Source: Legionella clemsonensis (GTDB lineage: Bacteria; Pseudomonadota; Gammaproteobacteria; Legionellales; Legionellaceae). Taken from it: 64,000 nucleotides of DNA. The position numbers were made by a program, and so were the translations under genes. The notes below the pieces were generated by a model. That model saw nothing but the letters and a program-made list of their open reading frames with translations. It searched no databases and was not told the DNA's origin. The stretch lies in assembly GCF_002240035.1 (NCBI RefSeq), contig NZ_CP016397.1:1576501-1640500 (forward strand), given 5' to 3'. Within the stretch, counting starts at the first letter, position 1, and every line of letters begins with the position of its first letter. This document shows positions 18,706 through 27,540 of this stretch, one piece after another.

Positions 18706-19436
18706 TAGACTGTCTCCCCTGAAAATCGCACAAAATTGAAACCATTTGTCTTATTATAACAAAGTAATTGAGGATTATTGTCCCAATCACTTAAAACATA
18801 TTGGCTGTATTTATTTTTATTATACTCATAATTTCTTAAGCCAGGCTTATGCGTGTGGCCATGAATCAAAATATTTATATTCTGCGTTTGCATATGATTA
18901 AGCATCGTTGTTTCTACCACATTCATGTCTGATATACTTTTGCTCTTATTATTTTGACTGTGTTGCCTTACCTTATTGACCAGTCGCTGACGTAGTGACA
19001 GGGGTAAATGTAAGAACAGCTGAATAAACCAACGATTTCTTGTTAGTCTTCTAAACCATTGATGCGTGCGATCATTCGTACAATACCTGTCCCCATGGAC
19101 CAACATTACTTTTGTATGCAATGAAATAATAGCTGGCTCCGCAAGAATCTCCATTCCAGCCATTTTTGCAAATCGCGTACCTACTAAAAAATCACGGTTT
19201 CCATGGAGATAATAAATCTTTACCTTTTGTTGAGAAAGCCAATATAATCGTTGCGCAATTGCCCGACTCCATGGCTCAAGTCCATCGTCACCTGCCCAGG
19301 CATGGAAAAAATCACCCAAAATATAAAGAACTCTGGTATTAGCAGCCGCCCAATCAATAAATGCATTAAATCGAGCATTTATTTGTGCTTCATTGGGATG
19401 CAAATGTAAATCAGAAATAAAAACAGCATCTAACAT
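18705..19436 (-). CDS. lpxH: UDP-2,3-diacylglucosamine pyrophosphatase
   Basis: This 243-residue metallophosphoesterase cleaves UDP-2,3-diacylglucosamine to lipid X in lipid A synthesis at the inner membrane. Metal-binding motifs are FISDLHLH near the N-terminus, ILGDFFHAW, YLHGNRDFL, VHGDRYC and the C-terminal IHGHTHKPG. The frame opens further upstream, but the ATG at 19436 (MLDAVFISDLHL) matches the family N-terminus; it overlaps the minC stop by 7 bases, which suggests coupled translation. Confidence 0.93.
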   Translation of the reverse strand: MLDAVFISDLHLHPNEAQINARFNAFIDWAAANTRVLYILGDFFHAWAGDDGLEPWSRAIAQRLYWLSQQKVKIYYLHGNRDFLVGTRFAKMAGMEILAEPAIISLHTKVMLVHGDRYCTNDRTHQWFRRLTRNRWFIQLFLHLPLSLRQRLVNKVRQHSQNNKSKSISDMNVVETTMLNHMQTQNINILIHGHTHKPGLRNYEYNKNKYSQYVLSDWDNNPQLLCYNKTNGFNFVRFSGETV

Positions 19437-20137
19437 AAAGGTTCTATCTGAATATGATCGTCTTGTAAATAGATTTGACAAGGTCCAGCGTGCGGCTCGA
19501 TAGCATCACTTAACCGATAAAAGCCGGCGATTGAAACCAACTCCGCTTCGAGAGACTGGCAAAAAATTCGCGCTTGTTTATCGCCAGAGATTCCTGCCAA
19601 TGCCCTGCCTCGTAAGGCACCATAGACATGAATATTACCATCAGCAAGTAACTCAGCACCATGACTGACCGCTGCAGTAATCACTAAATCACCACCTTTA
19701 CTCACCACTTGCTGTCCAGAACGGACTGGCGTTGTAAGTAATTTGGTTTTAATGGGTTCAACGATTGTCTCTTGGTCTTCAAATAATGGTTTATCATGTG
19801 TTGAAGAAGCATTTAATACCGCTAATCCTTGACATTGAGCCAACGTTGCTAAAAAAGGATCAGCACCCTGAACAGCAACAGGCAGGAGATGATTCTCACG
19901 CATGCATTGACAAAATGATTGCAAATCAATTTCCCCCTCTTCAAGTGCGCTGCAATCCAATACCACAGGGGTTCTATCAAAAAGACGTGGCGCTTTTGCA
20001 ACAATCTCAACCAATTGCTGCTCAAAAAGAGACCGATCACGGCTCAATAATTGCAATACGGTAAAGGTATATAAACGGCCTTTAAGTTTAAAAGCCTGTG
20101 ATTTCAATAAATTATCCGCCATAATCTCGATATCCAT
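19430..20137 (-). CDS. minC: Septum site-determining protein MinC
   Basis: This is a division inhibitor that, with MinD and MinE, keeps FtsZ rings away from the cell poles. The N-terminal domain (about 8-105) is followed by a linker and the C-terminal right-handed beta-helix with the VRSGQQVVSKGGDLVI and GRALAGISGD motifs, typical of MinC. Neither minD nor minE is adjacent. The ATG at 20137 is one codon inside a GTG; a further ATG at 20122 (MADNLLKS) is also possible. Confidence 0.92.
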   Translation of the reverse strand: MDIEIMADNLLKSQAFKLKGRLYTFTVLQLLSRDRSLFEQQLVEIVAKAPRLFDRTPVVLDCSALEEGEIDLQSFCQCMRENHLLPVAVQGADPFLATLAQCQGLAVLNASSTHDKPLFEDQETIVEPIKTKLLTTPVRSGQQVVSKGGDLVITAAVSHGAELLADGNIHVYGALRGRALAGISGDKQARIFCQSLEAELVSIAGFYRLSDAIEPHAGPCQIYLQDDHIQIEPLC

Positions 20138-20193
20138 CACCCTGATTTTTGTTTATACTACCATGAGGGGATTAATAACAGAAGGATATAAAC

Positions 20194-21867
20194 GTGGATA
20201 AAGTTTGGTTTGAACATTACCAAAAGGGCGTTCCTTATGATGTTGATATTAACGAATACCCATCTATTGTTGCTTTATTTGAAGAGTCTTGCCGTAAGTA
20301 TGCATCCCGGGTTGCCTATGTCAATCTTGGTAGCTCATTAACCTATGCAGAGCTTGATAAAAAGAGTGCTCAGTTTGCTACTTATCTACAACAATTAGGT
20401 TTAAAAAAAGGGGCTCGCGTTGCGATTATGATGCCTAATCTACTGCAATATCCCATTGCTCTTTTTGGAATTTTAAGAGCCGGCTATATTGTCGTTAATA
20501 CGAACCCTCTGTATACCAGTGATGAAGTGGCTCACCAGATGGACGACTCGGGCGCAGAAGCAATTATTGTATTGGCCAATTTTGCTAAAACAGTCGAAAA
20601 AGCACTGCCCCATACAAAAATTAAACATATAGTTATCACGCAAATTGGTGATATATTTCCCACAGTAAAAAAAATGCTAGTCAATGCCGTTGTTAAATAT
20701 ATTAAAAAGATGGTTCCTGCTTATCATATTCCTCATGCTATTAGCTTTAATGAAGCATTAAAGCAAGGTGAAGTAGGTCATTTGGAACCTGTACATGTTG
20801 ATCATCAATCTATCGCTTTTCTGCAATATACCGGTGGAACAACAGGGATATCCAAAGGCGCGATTTTAACGCATGGAAATATGATTGCTAATGTATTGCA
20901 GGCATCCTCCTGGATAGCTCCTCTCTTAAAAGACGGTCAAGATACCATTGTAACAGCCCTTCCCCTTTATCATATTTTTTCACTGACAGCCAATTGTTTA
21001 ACTTTTATAAGAGCAGGAGCTAAAAATATATTAATTACTAACCCACGTGATATAGCCCATTTTATTTCGGAAATTAAAAACAGTGGTTTTACCGCTATCA
21101 CTGGTGTAAACACATTATTTAATGCATTGCTAAATCATCCAAAACTGCAGGAAATTGATTTTTCTAAATTAAAACTCGCCCTTTCTGGAGGTATGGCTTT
21201 ACAGAAAAGTGTCGCTTTGAAATGGAAGGAGAAAACCAAAACAAGAGTTCTTGAGGCCTATGGTTTAACCGAAACAAGTCCAGCTGTAACCATCAATCCT
21301 ATGTATCTTGAAGATTATAATGGCAGCATTGGGCTACCCCTACCTTCTACAGATATCGCCATTCGCGATAATGCAGGTAACGATGTTCCATTAGGTGAAG
21401 CTGGTGAATTATGTGTCAAAGGCCCACAGGTGATGGCAGGTTATTGGCAGCGACCTGACGAAACAGCTTTGGTTTTCACCTCTGATGGGTTTTTAAAGAC
21501 AGGCGATATAGCGCGAATGGATGAAAAAGGTTATGTCTATCTTGTTGATCGTAAAAAAGACATGATTGATGTGTCTGGATTTAATGTTTATCCTAATGAG
21601 GTTGAACAAGTTATTAGTATGCACCCAGGTATCCTTGAAGTAGGTGTTGTTGGTGTTTTTGATGAAGAATCCGGGGAACGTGTTAAAGCCTGTATTGTTA
21701 AGCGTGATCCGAATGTAACCGCAGAGGAAATCATTGCTCACTGCCGAGAACATCTAACGGGCTACAAAATTCCCAAAATTGTCGAATTTTATGACGAATT
21801 GCCAAAAACAAATGTAGGAAAGATACTAAGACGCGCTCTTAAAACAGAAGAAGCTACAGCGGCTTAA
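20194..21867 (+). CDS. fadD: Long-chain acyl-CoA synthetase
   Basis: This 557-residue AMP-forming ligase activates fatty acids to acyl-CoA for beta-oxidation or phospholipid use. The AMP-binding signature QYTGGTTGISKGA is at about 211-223, with AYGLTETSP, GFLKTGDIARMD and the catalytic lysine region KTNVGKILRR near the C-terminus. The GTG start has AGAAGGA seven bases upstream. It is divergent from minC and ends at a strong terminator hairpin. fadI-fadJ at 57-61 kb would act downstream of it. Confidence 0.95.
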   Translation: MDKVWFEHYQKGVPYDVDINEYPSIVALFEESCRKYASRVAYVNLGSSLTYAELDKKSAQFATYLQQLGLKKGARVAIMMPNLLQYPIALFGILRAGYIVVNTNPLYTSDEVAHQMDDSGAEAIIVLANFAKTVEKALPHTKIKHIVITQIGDIFPTVKKMLVNAVVKYIKKMVPAYHIPHAISFNEALKQGEVGHLEPVHVDHQSIAFLQYTGGTTGISKGAILTHGNMIANVLQASSWIAPLLKDGQDTIVTALPLYHIFSLTANCLTFIRAGAKNILITNPRDIAHFISEIKNSGFTAITGVNTLFNALLNHPKLQEIDFSKLKLALSGGMALQKSVALKWKEKTKTRVLEAYGLTETSPAVTINPMYLEDYNGSIGLPLPSTDIAIRDNAGNDVPLGEAGELCVKGPQVMAGYWQRPDETALVFTSDGFLKTGDIARMDEKGYVYLVDRKKDMIDVSGFNVYPNEVEQVISMHPGILEVGVVGVFDEESGERVKACIVKRDPNVTAEEIIAHCREHLTGYKIPKIVEFYDELPKTNVGKILRRALKTEEATAA

Positions 21868-21885
21868 ATTCATTGTCCTAATCTG

Positions 21886-21912
21886 AAAGTTGGGCCTTGG
21901 CCCAACTTTTCA
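21886..21912. terminator. Bidirectional terminator between fadD and the NUDIX gene
   Basis: AAAGTTGGGCC and GGCCCAACTTT form an almost loopless self-complementary hairpin between two convergent genes, with T-rich sequence on the fadD side and an A-run on the other, so it can stop transcription from both directions. Confidence 0.85.
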
Positions 21913-21921
21913 TTTACTCTT

Positions 21922-22446
21922 TTAAATTACTTTATTCTTTGTATCACAAAGCTGCTTCATAATTCGAGCAGTAGCTCCCCATACCACATGGGAACAGGCC
22001 GTATATAAGCAACTTTTAAATTCAATTCCACCCCTATTTACCGTAATCTCCTGATAGTGTTCTAACTTTCTCACATCCTGTAATGGTACATTAAAAACAT
22101 CAAGAACCTCTTCAGAATTAGCGGAATAAGGTTCTAATGCTTCAATAGTAGCGAACCAGGGATAAATAAGAAAACCACTTAGGGTAAGTTCTGGACTCAT
22201 CAACCGGGGTGATTTTATCCGTGAGGAAGCAATGGCTAATTCTTCCTGTAGTTCACGAAGCGCTGTCGCAAGCAAATCTTTGTCACCTTCTTGCCAACGT
22301 CCGCCAGGAAAACAGACTTCACCGGGATGATTTTTTAACGTTAAGCTTCGTCGAGTGAGAATTAACGAATCATTGGATAAATTGTGAAGCACCAATACGG
22401 AAGCTACTCGATGTAAAGCAGTGTGATCAGGTGCTTTGAAGTCCAT
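21922..22446 (-). CDS. NUDIX hydrolase, probable CoA pyrophosphatase
   Basis: This 174-residue protein has the CoA-type NUDIX box: FPGGRWQEGDKDLLATALRE continuing into LQEEL, at about residues 46-70. The region just before it (RSLTLKNHPGEVCFPGG) matches the NudL-type motif that marks CoA and acyl-CoA pyrophosphatases. It likely trims CoA derivatives to phosphopantetheine plus 3',5'-ADP. Its start overlaps the pabB end by 20 bases, so the two form one unit. Confidence 0.85.
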   Translation of the reverse strand: MDFKAPDHTALHRVASVLVLHNLSNDSLILTRRSLTLKNHPGEVCFPGGRWQEGDKDLLATALRELQEELAIASSRIKSPRLMSPELTLSGFLIYPWFATIEALEPYSANSEEVLDVFNVPLQDVRKLEHYQEITVNRGGIEFKSCLYTACSHVVWGATARIMKQLCDTKNKVI

Positions 22447-23749
22447 GTAGAATTGCTGCTATCTTGGTTAAACATTCACAGTATTCATCTTCCCAGTCAG
22501 AGTCAATAACTATTCCACCGCCGGCTGCCAAATGCAAAATATTGTTTCGAGCAATAACTGTACGGATAGCAATATTGCTATCAAAGCGACCATGGTATGA
22601 AAAATAGGCAATACTTCCACAATAAACTCCCCGAGCATACAGTTCATTTTCTGCAATAACACGCATAGATTCAAGCTTGGGCGCACCTGTGATAGATCCT
22701 CCGGGAAAACAGGCTTCAAACGCTTGTAAAGGTGATACTTCCGCTTTACGCTTTGCTTCAATATGACTTACTAAATGATGAATTGCAGGATAACTTTGAA
22801 TTTCACACAAGGATGGAACTGAAACAGATCCAGAATGCGCAATTTTGCCTAAGTCATTGCGTAATAGATCCACTATCATAACGTTTTCAGCGCGATTTTT
22901 ACTACTTTCTGCTAATTTTTTACGTAACAACTCATCTACAATAAGATCACTTGATCGTTTCTCAGATCCCTTAATAGGGGAAGCTAATAATAAATCATTA
23001 TCCTGCAATAAAAAACGTTCAGGTGAAAAACTTAAAATATCTCCCTCTTCAGTCCTTAGAAACGCCGAATAAGGCACAGGATTTTTCAATCTGACCCTCT
23101 TGTACATTTCCCAGGCATCTCCCTCATAGGAAGCATTAAAAGGCTGGGTATAATTGACTTGATAACAGCGCCCTTCCTGTAAACTTTTATAGATTGCTTT
23201 AAAGGCATCATAATAAGCTGACTGAGTAATTAGCGGTTTAAACTCTTCCTTTAAGCTAAACATTTTATGTTTAACTTCATTTAATTCCCAAAGTGATAAA
23301 ATTTCTTTGATCATCGCAGGAGTTTCTGGCTGAGTGTTGGCCGAAAATAAGCTAACTTTTTTTCGTGCATGATCTGCAATAATTGCCCAATCATACAGGC
23401 CAACATTAGCCAATGGCATTTCTTTCAGATTAGGTTGAGGCTGCGAATAAATTTCAAAAGAACGTGCTCCTAAATCATAAGACCAGTATCCAATTGCTCC
23501 TCCCTGAAATGGCAAATCAACAACAGACTCTCGAAAAGGCACCGCTTCCTGCATCTGTTTAAAGATTAAACTTGTACAAGAATCCTGTTTTAATTTGAAT
23601 TGACGGTAAGGATAAGCACTCAAAATATCATAGCGACCCTGGCATTTATCGCTACTTTCAAGTAATACAAAGCCGGGTAATGCTATTAAATTTTGATAGT
23701 TTTTAAGTAAATCCTCAGAATATTGCAGATTAAATGTTGTAAAACTCAT
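22427..23749 (-). CDS. pabB: Aminodeoxychorismate synthase component I
   Basis: This 440-residue enzyme turns chorismate plus ammonia into 4-amino-4-deoxychorismate, toward p-aminobenzoate and folate. The chorismate-binding domain fills the C-terminal two thirds. The PIKGSEKR segment carries the lysine typical of PabB, where anthranilate synthase has alanine (PIAGT). Also present are DLLRNDLGKIA, FPGGSITGAPK and the AGGGIV region. ATG at 23749 directly follows an in-frame GTG. The glutaminase partner and pabC are not in the window. Confidence 0.9.
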   Translation of the reverse strand: MSFTTFNLQYSEDLLKNYQNLIALPGFVLLESSDKCQGRYDILSAYPYRQFKLKQDSCTSLIFKQMQEAVPFRESVVDLPFQGGAIGYWSYDLGARSFEIYSQPQPNLKEMPLANVGLYDWAIIADHARKKVSLFSANTQPETPAMIKEILSLWELNEVKHKMFSLKEEFKPLITQSAYYDAFKAIYKSLQEGRCYQVNYTQPFNASYEGDAWEMYKRVRLKNPVPYSAFLRTEEGDILSFSPERFLLQDNDLLLASPIKGSEKRSSDLIVDELLRKKLAESSKNRAENVMIVDLLRNDLGKIAHSGSVSVPSLCEIQSYPAIHHLVSHIEAKRKAEVSPLQAFEACFPGGSITGAPKLESMRVIAENELYARGVYCGSIAYFSYHGRFDSNIAIRTVIARNNILHLAAGGGIVIDSDWEDEYCECLTKIAAILHGLQST

Positions 23750-23849
23750 CACCAGGGGACCTTTTTGTACAATTTTTTAGAAAAAATCTTTACATAAGTG
23801 GAATATAATTATACATTTGGCATTATTTTTCTCAAATTAGGATAAAAGT

Positions 23850-25313
23850 ATGAAAATTTGTTTCCCTTCGATTATCTATATTCAACACCCTTTTATTTGG
23901 ATTTATGATCAAGAAACTAATCGAGCTGAGTGTACACTAAATTTAGCAGGGACAACTACAAACTACGACAAAGCTCTTTTACTTGAATGCCTGGGAAAAT
24001 TTCATGGAATTACAATTGAGGACGACGTTGCTGTTATTAATGATATGGCCACTTTTATTAAAACACATCCCATGATGCCTCTTTACGAAGAGAAAACCCC
24101 ACCTTTGAAAAGAACTATTTCCAAGCCTTCCTCAACTTTTTTTAGTCATTCTGAAAAGAAAGCGTCAACGACTGTATCCGCTAGCTCTACGGACCATTGC
24201 AAAGGTATACGGATTGAGAATTTTCTTAATCAGAAAAACTGGCCTACTGAATGGGGTAATACACTGAGTTGTTTGTCTTATTTTACTGATAAAAACAAAT
24301 CAGATGCCCTTACTCGCAGTGTAGATTTGGTTTACTCTATGTATGATTTACCCATAAATTTGCAATATAAAAAAAATGAGAAGCTTTATCCAATAAAGCA
24401 ACAGCAAATGGAAATTATTTGCTACCTTTTTAATGATGTTTTAGCGCCACTCTATGATGAAATTGATGAAGTATTACCAACAATGTTGAGCGCTTATCTG
24501 CGGGCCATGGTAAATCAAATAATGACAAATCAGCGCTTAAATTACGGTCCTACACCAACAGAGCGGTTGTCATCAATAGAACGTAAGGAAAAATTTCTTG
24601 ATATCAACGAGTATGAATTCGCCGTTCACCAAGAATATATTGCCCGTGTCAATGTGATGCTAAGGGGATTACTATTTTTTATTTCACCAAATATGACCGC
24701 CACTTCTCTGATCCAAGATGAAGAAACTGCCAAGAGATTAGAATTATTGAGAATGAAACTTAATACGAGTACTAAAGAATTATTTTCAGAAAAACTTGAT
24801 TGCTTAAGAAAGTTAAGTATTGAAGCTGGAAAAACTGAATACCGTTTTGATTTACTAATGCGTGAGTTATACGAAAAAATGGAAAGAAGATCAGCCTGTA
24901 TAGGTAATGTCTATTCTTGCTTCAATATTATTTATAAATTTTTAAAGGAAAAACTGCCGAAAGAAAAAGATGCCCTCCATATTTCATTAGCTGACGATAC
25001 CATGGCTCTCGTTATTCGAGCACTTGTAGACACGTATACAGGCAACTCTATGGCCAGAGGACATATTGGCATACCATCTACTGCTCACAAAGATATTTAT
25101 CTATCGAAGCCCCTGGAGGAAATGTTAAGAAAAACGCTCGAAGAGAAATTAATTGACCTCAAGGTGAAGAAAAAAGAGTTACCAGGAAAACTCACTGAGA
25201 TTCTCATGCAGCTTATTGAAATGGAATTAAAAGCCGTCCTTTCCCCAAGCAACTCAACCAACAGTAGCGAATCAGAGCTTGTGGAATCCTTTAAATTCGC
25301 CTGCGACTATTGA
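23850..25313 (+). CDS. Unknown 487-aa protein, possible Dot/Icm effector
   Basis: I do not recognise this protein. It has no signal peptide, is mostly alpha-helical after about residue 115, and has a low-complexity Ser/Thr/Lys linker at about 90-115. The C-terminal 30 residues are Ser/Glu-rich with a short hydrophobic end (SELVESFKFACDY), resembling Dot/Icm translocation signals; that is inference. It is a single gene, divergent from pabB, and AT-rich like the surrounding accessory genes. Confidence 0.6.
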   Translation: MKICFPSIIYIQHPFIWIYDQETNRAECTLNLAGTTTNYDKALLLECLGKFHGITIEDDVAVINDMATFIKTHPMMPLYEEKTPPLKRTISKPSSTFFSHSEKKASTTVSASSTDHCKGIRIENFLNQKNWPTEWGNTLSCLSYFTDKNKSDALTRSVDLVYSMYDLPINLQYKKNEKLYPIKQQQMEIICYLFNDVLAPLYDEIDEVLPTMLSAYLRAMVNQIMTNQRLNYGPTPTERLSSIERKEKFLDINEYEFAVHQEYIARVNVMLRGLLFFISPNMTATSLIQDEETAKRLELLRMKLNTSTKELFSEKLDCLRKLSIEAGKTEYRFDLLMRELYEKMERRSACIGNVYSCFNIIYKFLKEKLPKEKDALHISLADDTMALVIRALVDTYTGNSMARGHIGIPSTAHKDIYLSKPLEEMLRKTLEEKLIDLKVKKKELPGKLTEILMQLIEMELKAVLSPSNSTNSSESELVESFKFACDY

Positions 25314-25318
25314 TTAGC

Positions 25319-25356
25319 GTGACGCAGTTGTGGCCTCACTGCCGCAAATGCGTCAC
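25319..25356. repeat. Inverted repeat between an unknown gene and the dehydrogenase operon
   Basis: GTGACGCA (25319-25326) pairs exactly with TGCGTCAC (25349-25356) around 22 bases. It lies just after the stop of the 487-aa gene. No U-tract follows, so it could be a protein-binding site or a weak terminator. Confidence 0.4.
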
Positions 25357-25497
25357 CACAGTGTATAACACCGATAGCAAAGGATAAAGTCGCCTCCTAC
25401 TGAATAGAGTGAATAGAAGGAGCAAATAGTAATAACCTCTAGTTTTTAAGTGGAATTCTGAGTATCCTATGGCGGCGTTGTTAACAAGGAGACAGCC

Positions 25498-26571
25498 GTG
25501 ACAACAGTCGCCCGTTTTGAAATACCTTTTGTCCAGTTCATCAATGAACAAGGTAAACCTTCAGACAATTTACCGTCCTTTACTGCCGATAAAGATATTT
25601 TGAAGGAACTTTACAGTATAATGGTTCGCACAAGAGCGTTTGATAAAAAAGCAATTGCTCTCCAGCGTACAGGAAAAATGGGGACCTATGCTCCCATTAA
25701 TGGTCAAGAAGCAATTTCAACCGCTATTGGTCATGCGATGCATCAAGAAGATGTGCTAGTTCCCTATTATCGTGACTATGCAGCCCAATTCCAGCGTGGC
25801 GTAAAAATGTCTGAAATCTTAGCTTACTGGGGTGGTGATGAACGCGGTAGCGAATTTGCTTGTGGTTCAGAAGATCTTCCCATATGTGTCCCTATTGCGT
25901 CTCAATGTTTACACGCAGCGGGTGTTGCATTTGCCTTTAAATATCGCAAACAACCCCGTGTCGCAGTGGTCTGTATCGGTGAGGGCGGTACTTCTGAAGG
26001 TGATTTTTATGAAGCAATGAATGTGGCTGGTACCTGGAAATTACCTGTTGTTTTTGTGGTTAATAATAATAAATGGGCTATTTCTGTACCACTCTCAAAG
26101 CAAACTGCTTGTGAAACCATTGCTCAAAAGGCTATAGCTGCAGGATTTGCAGGCGTTCAAATTGATGGCAATGATGTACTGGCATGTCGGGAAATAATAA
26201 GCGAGGCAATTGAGAAAGCACGTCGAGGTGAAGGTCCAACGCTAATTGAGGCTTTAACTTATCGTCTTTGTGATCATACAACTGCTGATGATGCTACTCG
26301 ATACCAACCCTGTGAAGAAGTAGAAGACGCCAAACTAAAAGAACCTATCAGTCGATTCAAGCATTACCTAGAACAACAGAATATTTGGGACGCAAAACAA
26401 GAGGAAATATTGCTTGAGCAAAGTAGCAAACTGATTGAAGAAGCGGTTAATGAATACTTAACTCGTCCACCGCAACCAATTAGCAGTATGTTTGATTATC
26501 ATTATGCCGAATTGCCCGACTATCTTGTCGAACAGCGTGCAATAGCCCTGGAGGAAGCTGCCCATGCCTGA
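25498..26571 (+). CDS. pdhA: Pyruvate (or branched 2-oxoacid) dehydrogenase E1 alpha subunit
   Basis: This 357-residue thiamine-diphosphate enzyme subunit performs the decarboxylation step with E1 beta. The ThDP motif is visible as GEGGTSEGDFYEAMN ending in VVNNNKWAIS. RDYAAQF and the phosphorylation-loop region near YRLCDHTTADDATR fit the alpha-beta type E1, as in Gram-positive-like PDH or BCKDH complexes. The GTG start has AAGGAGA five bases upstream. Pyruvate against branched-chain substrate cannot be settled from reading; PDH is the usual annotation for the set. Confidence 0.85.
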   Translation: MTTVARFEIPFVQFINEQGKPSDNLPSFTADKDILKELYSIMVRTRAFDKKAIALQRTGKMGTYAPINGQEAISTAIGHAMHQEDVLVPYYRDYAAQFQRGVKMSEILAYWGGDERGSEFACGSEDLPICVPIASQCLHAAGVAFAFKYRKQPRVAVVCIGEGGTSEGDFYEAMNVAGTWKLPVVFVVNNNKWAISVPLSKQTACETIAQKAIAAGFAGVQIDGNDVLACREIISEAIEKARRGEGPTLIEALTYRLCDHTTADDATRYQPCEEVEDAKLKEPISRFKHYLEQQNIWDAKQEEILLEQSSKLIEEAVNEYLTRPPQPISSMFDYHYAELPDYLVEQRAIALEEAAHA

Positions 26572-27538
26572 TATTACCCTTGTTGAAGCAGTAACCCAGG
26601 CCTTAGCTTATGAATTAGCCAAAGATGATAATGTCATTGTTTTTGGTGAGGATGTTGGTAAAAATGGTGGTGTATTTCGTGCCACTGTGGGTTTACAAGA
26701 ACGGTTCGGTGAACACCGGGTTTTTGACTCACCTCTTGCTGAATCAATGATTGCCGGCCTTGCCGTTGGTATGTCGCTTCAGGGCTTAAAACCTGTTGCC
26801 GAATTTCAGTTTATGGGGTTCATCTACCCAGCAATGAATCAAATTATTTCCCATGCCGCGCGCATGCGCAATCGAACACGTGGCAGATTACATTGCCCGA
26901 TAGTGTTTCGAGCTCCCTTTGGTGGAGGCATTCGTGCACCTGAACATCATTCTGAAAGTACTGAGGCTTTATTCGCTCATATTCCTGGTCTGCAGGTGGT
27001 GATACCCTCCTCGCCCAAGAGAGCGTATGGATTACTGCTGGCAGCAATTCGTAACCCTGATCCGGTTATCTTCTTAGAACCGAAACGCATTTATCGACTA
27101 GTAAAACAACCTGTCGAAGATAATGGCAATGCGTTGCCTTTGGGTAAATGCTTTACACTGCAAGAGGGAGAGGACGTTACTTTGGTAAGTTGGGGTGCAA
27201 GCATGCATGAAACCATGCAGGCAACAAAGCAATTAGCAGAAGAAGGTATTTCCTGTGAAGTGATTGATGTCGCAACAATTAAGCCTCTGGATATTGAAAC
27301 CATTATTGCTTCAGTTGAAAAAACCGGGCGTTGTGTTATTGTCCATGAGGGTGCCAGAACCTGTGGTGTTGGTGCTGAAATTACTGCACAGCTCATGGAG
27401 AATTTATTGTCTGATTTATTAGCCCCCGTACAAAGGGTGACTGGTTATGATACGGTAATGCCCTATTTTCAACTCGAAAAACATTACATACCCAGTGTGT
27501 CGCGAATTAAAAACAGTGTCATGAGCATAATGGAGTGA
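26564..27538 (+). CDS. pdhB: Pyruvate (or branched 2-oxoacid) dehydrogenase E1 beta subunit
   Basis: This 324-residue partner of E1 alpha contains the ThDP-facing FGEDVGKNGGVFRAT motif, the EFQFMGFIYPA and GGGIRAPEHHSES loops, and the C-terminal transketolase domain (VIDVATIKPLDIETI). It overlaps the alpha gene by 8 bases and stops just before the E2 start, so all three genes are one operon. Confidence 0.88.
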   Translation: MPDITLVEAVTQALAYELAKDDNVIVFGEDVGKNGGVFRATVGLQERFGEHRVFDSPLAESMIAGLAVGMSLQGLKPVAEFQFMGFIYPAMNQIISHAARMRNRTRGRLHCPIVFRAPFGGGIRAPEHHSESTEALFAHIPGLQVVIPSSPKRAYGLLLAAIRNPDPVIFLEPKRIYRLVKQPVEDNGNALPLGKCFTLQEGEDVTLVSWGASMHETMQATKQLAEEGISCEVIDVATIKPLDIETIIASVEKTGRCVIVHEGARTCGVGAEITAQLMENLLSDLLAPVQRVTGYDTVMPYFQLEKHYIPSVSRIKNSVMSIME

Positions 27539-27540
27539 TA

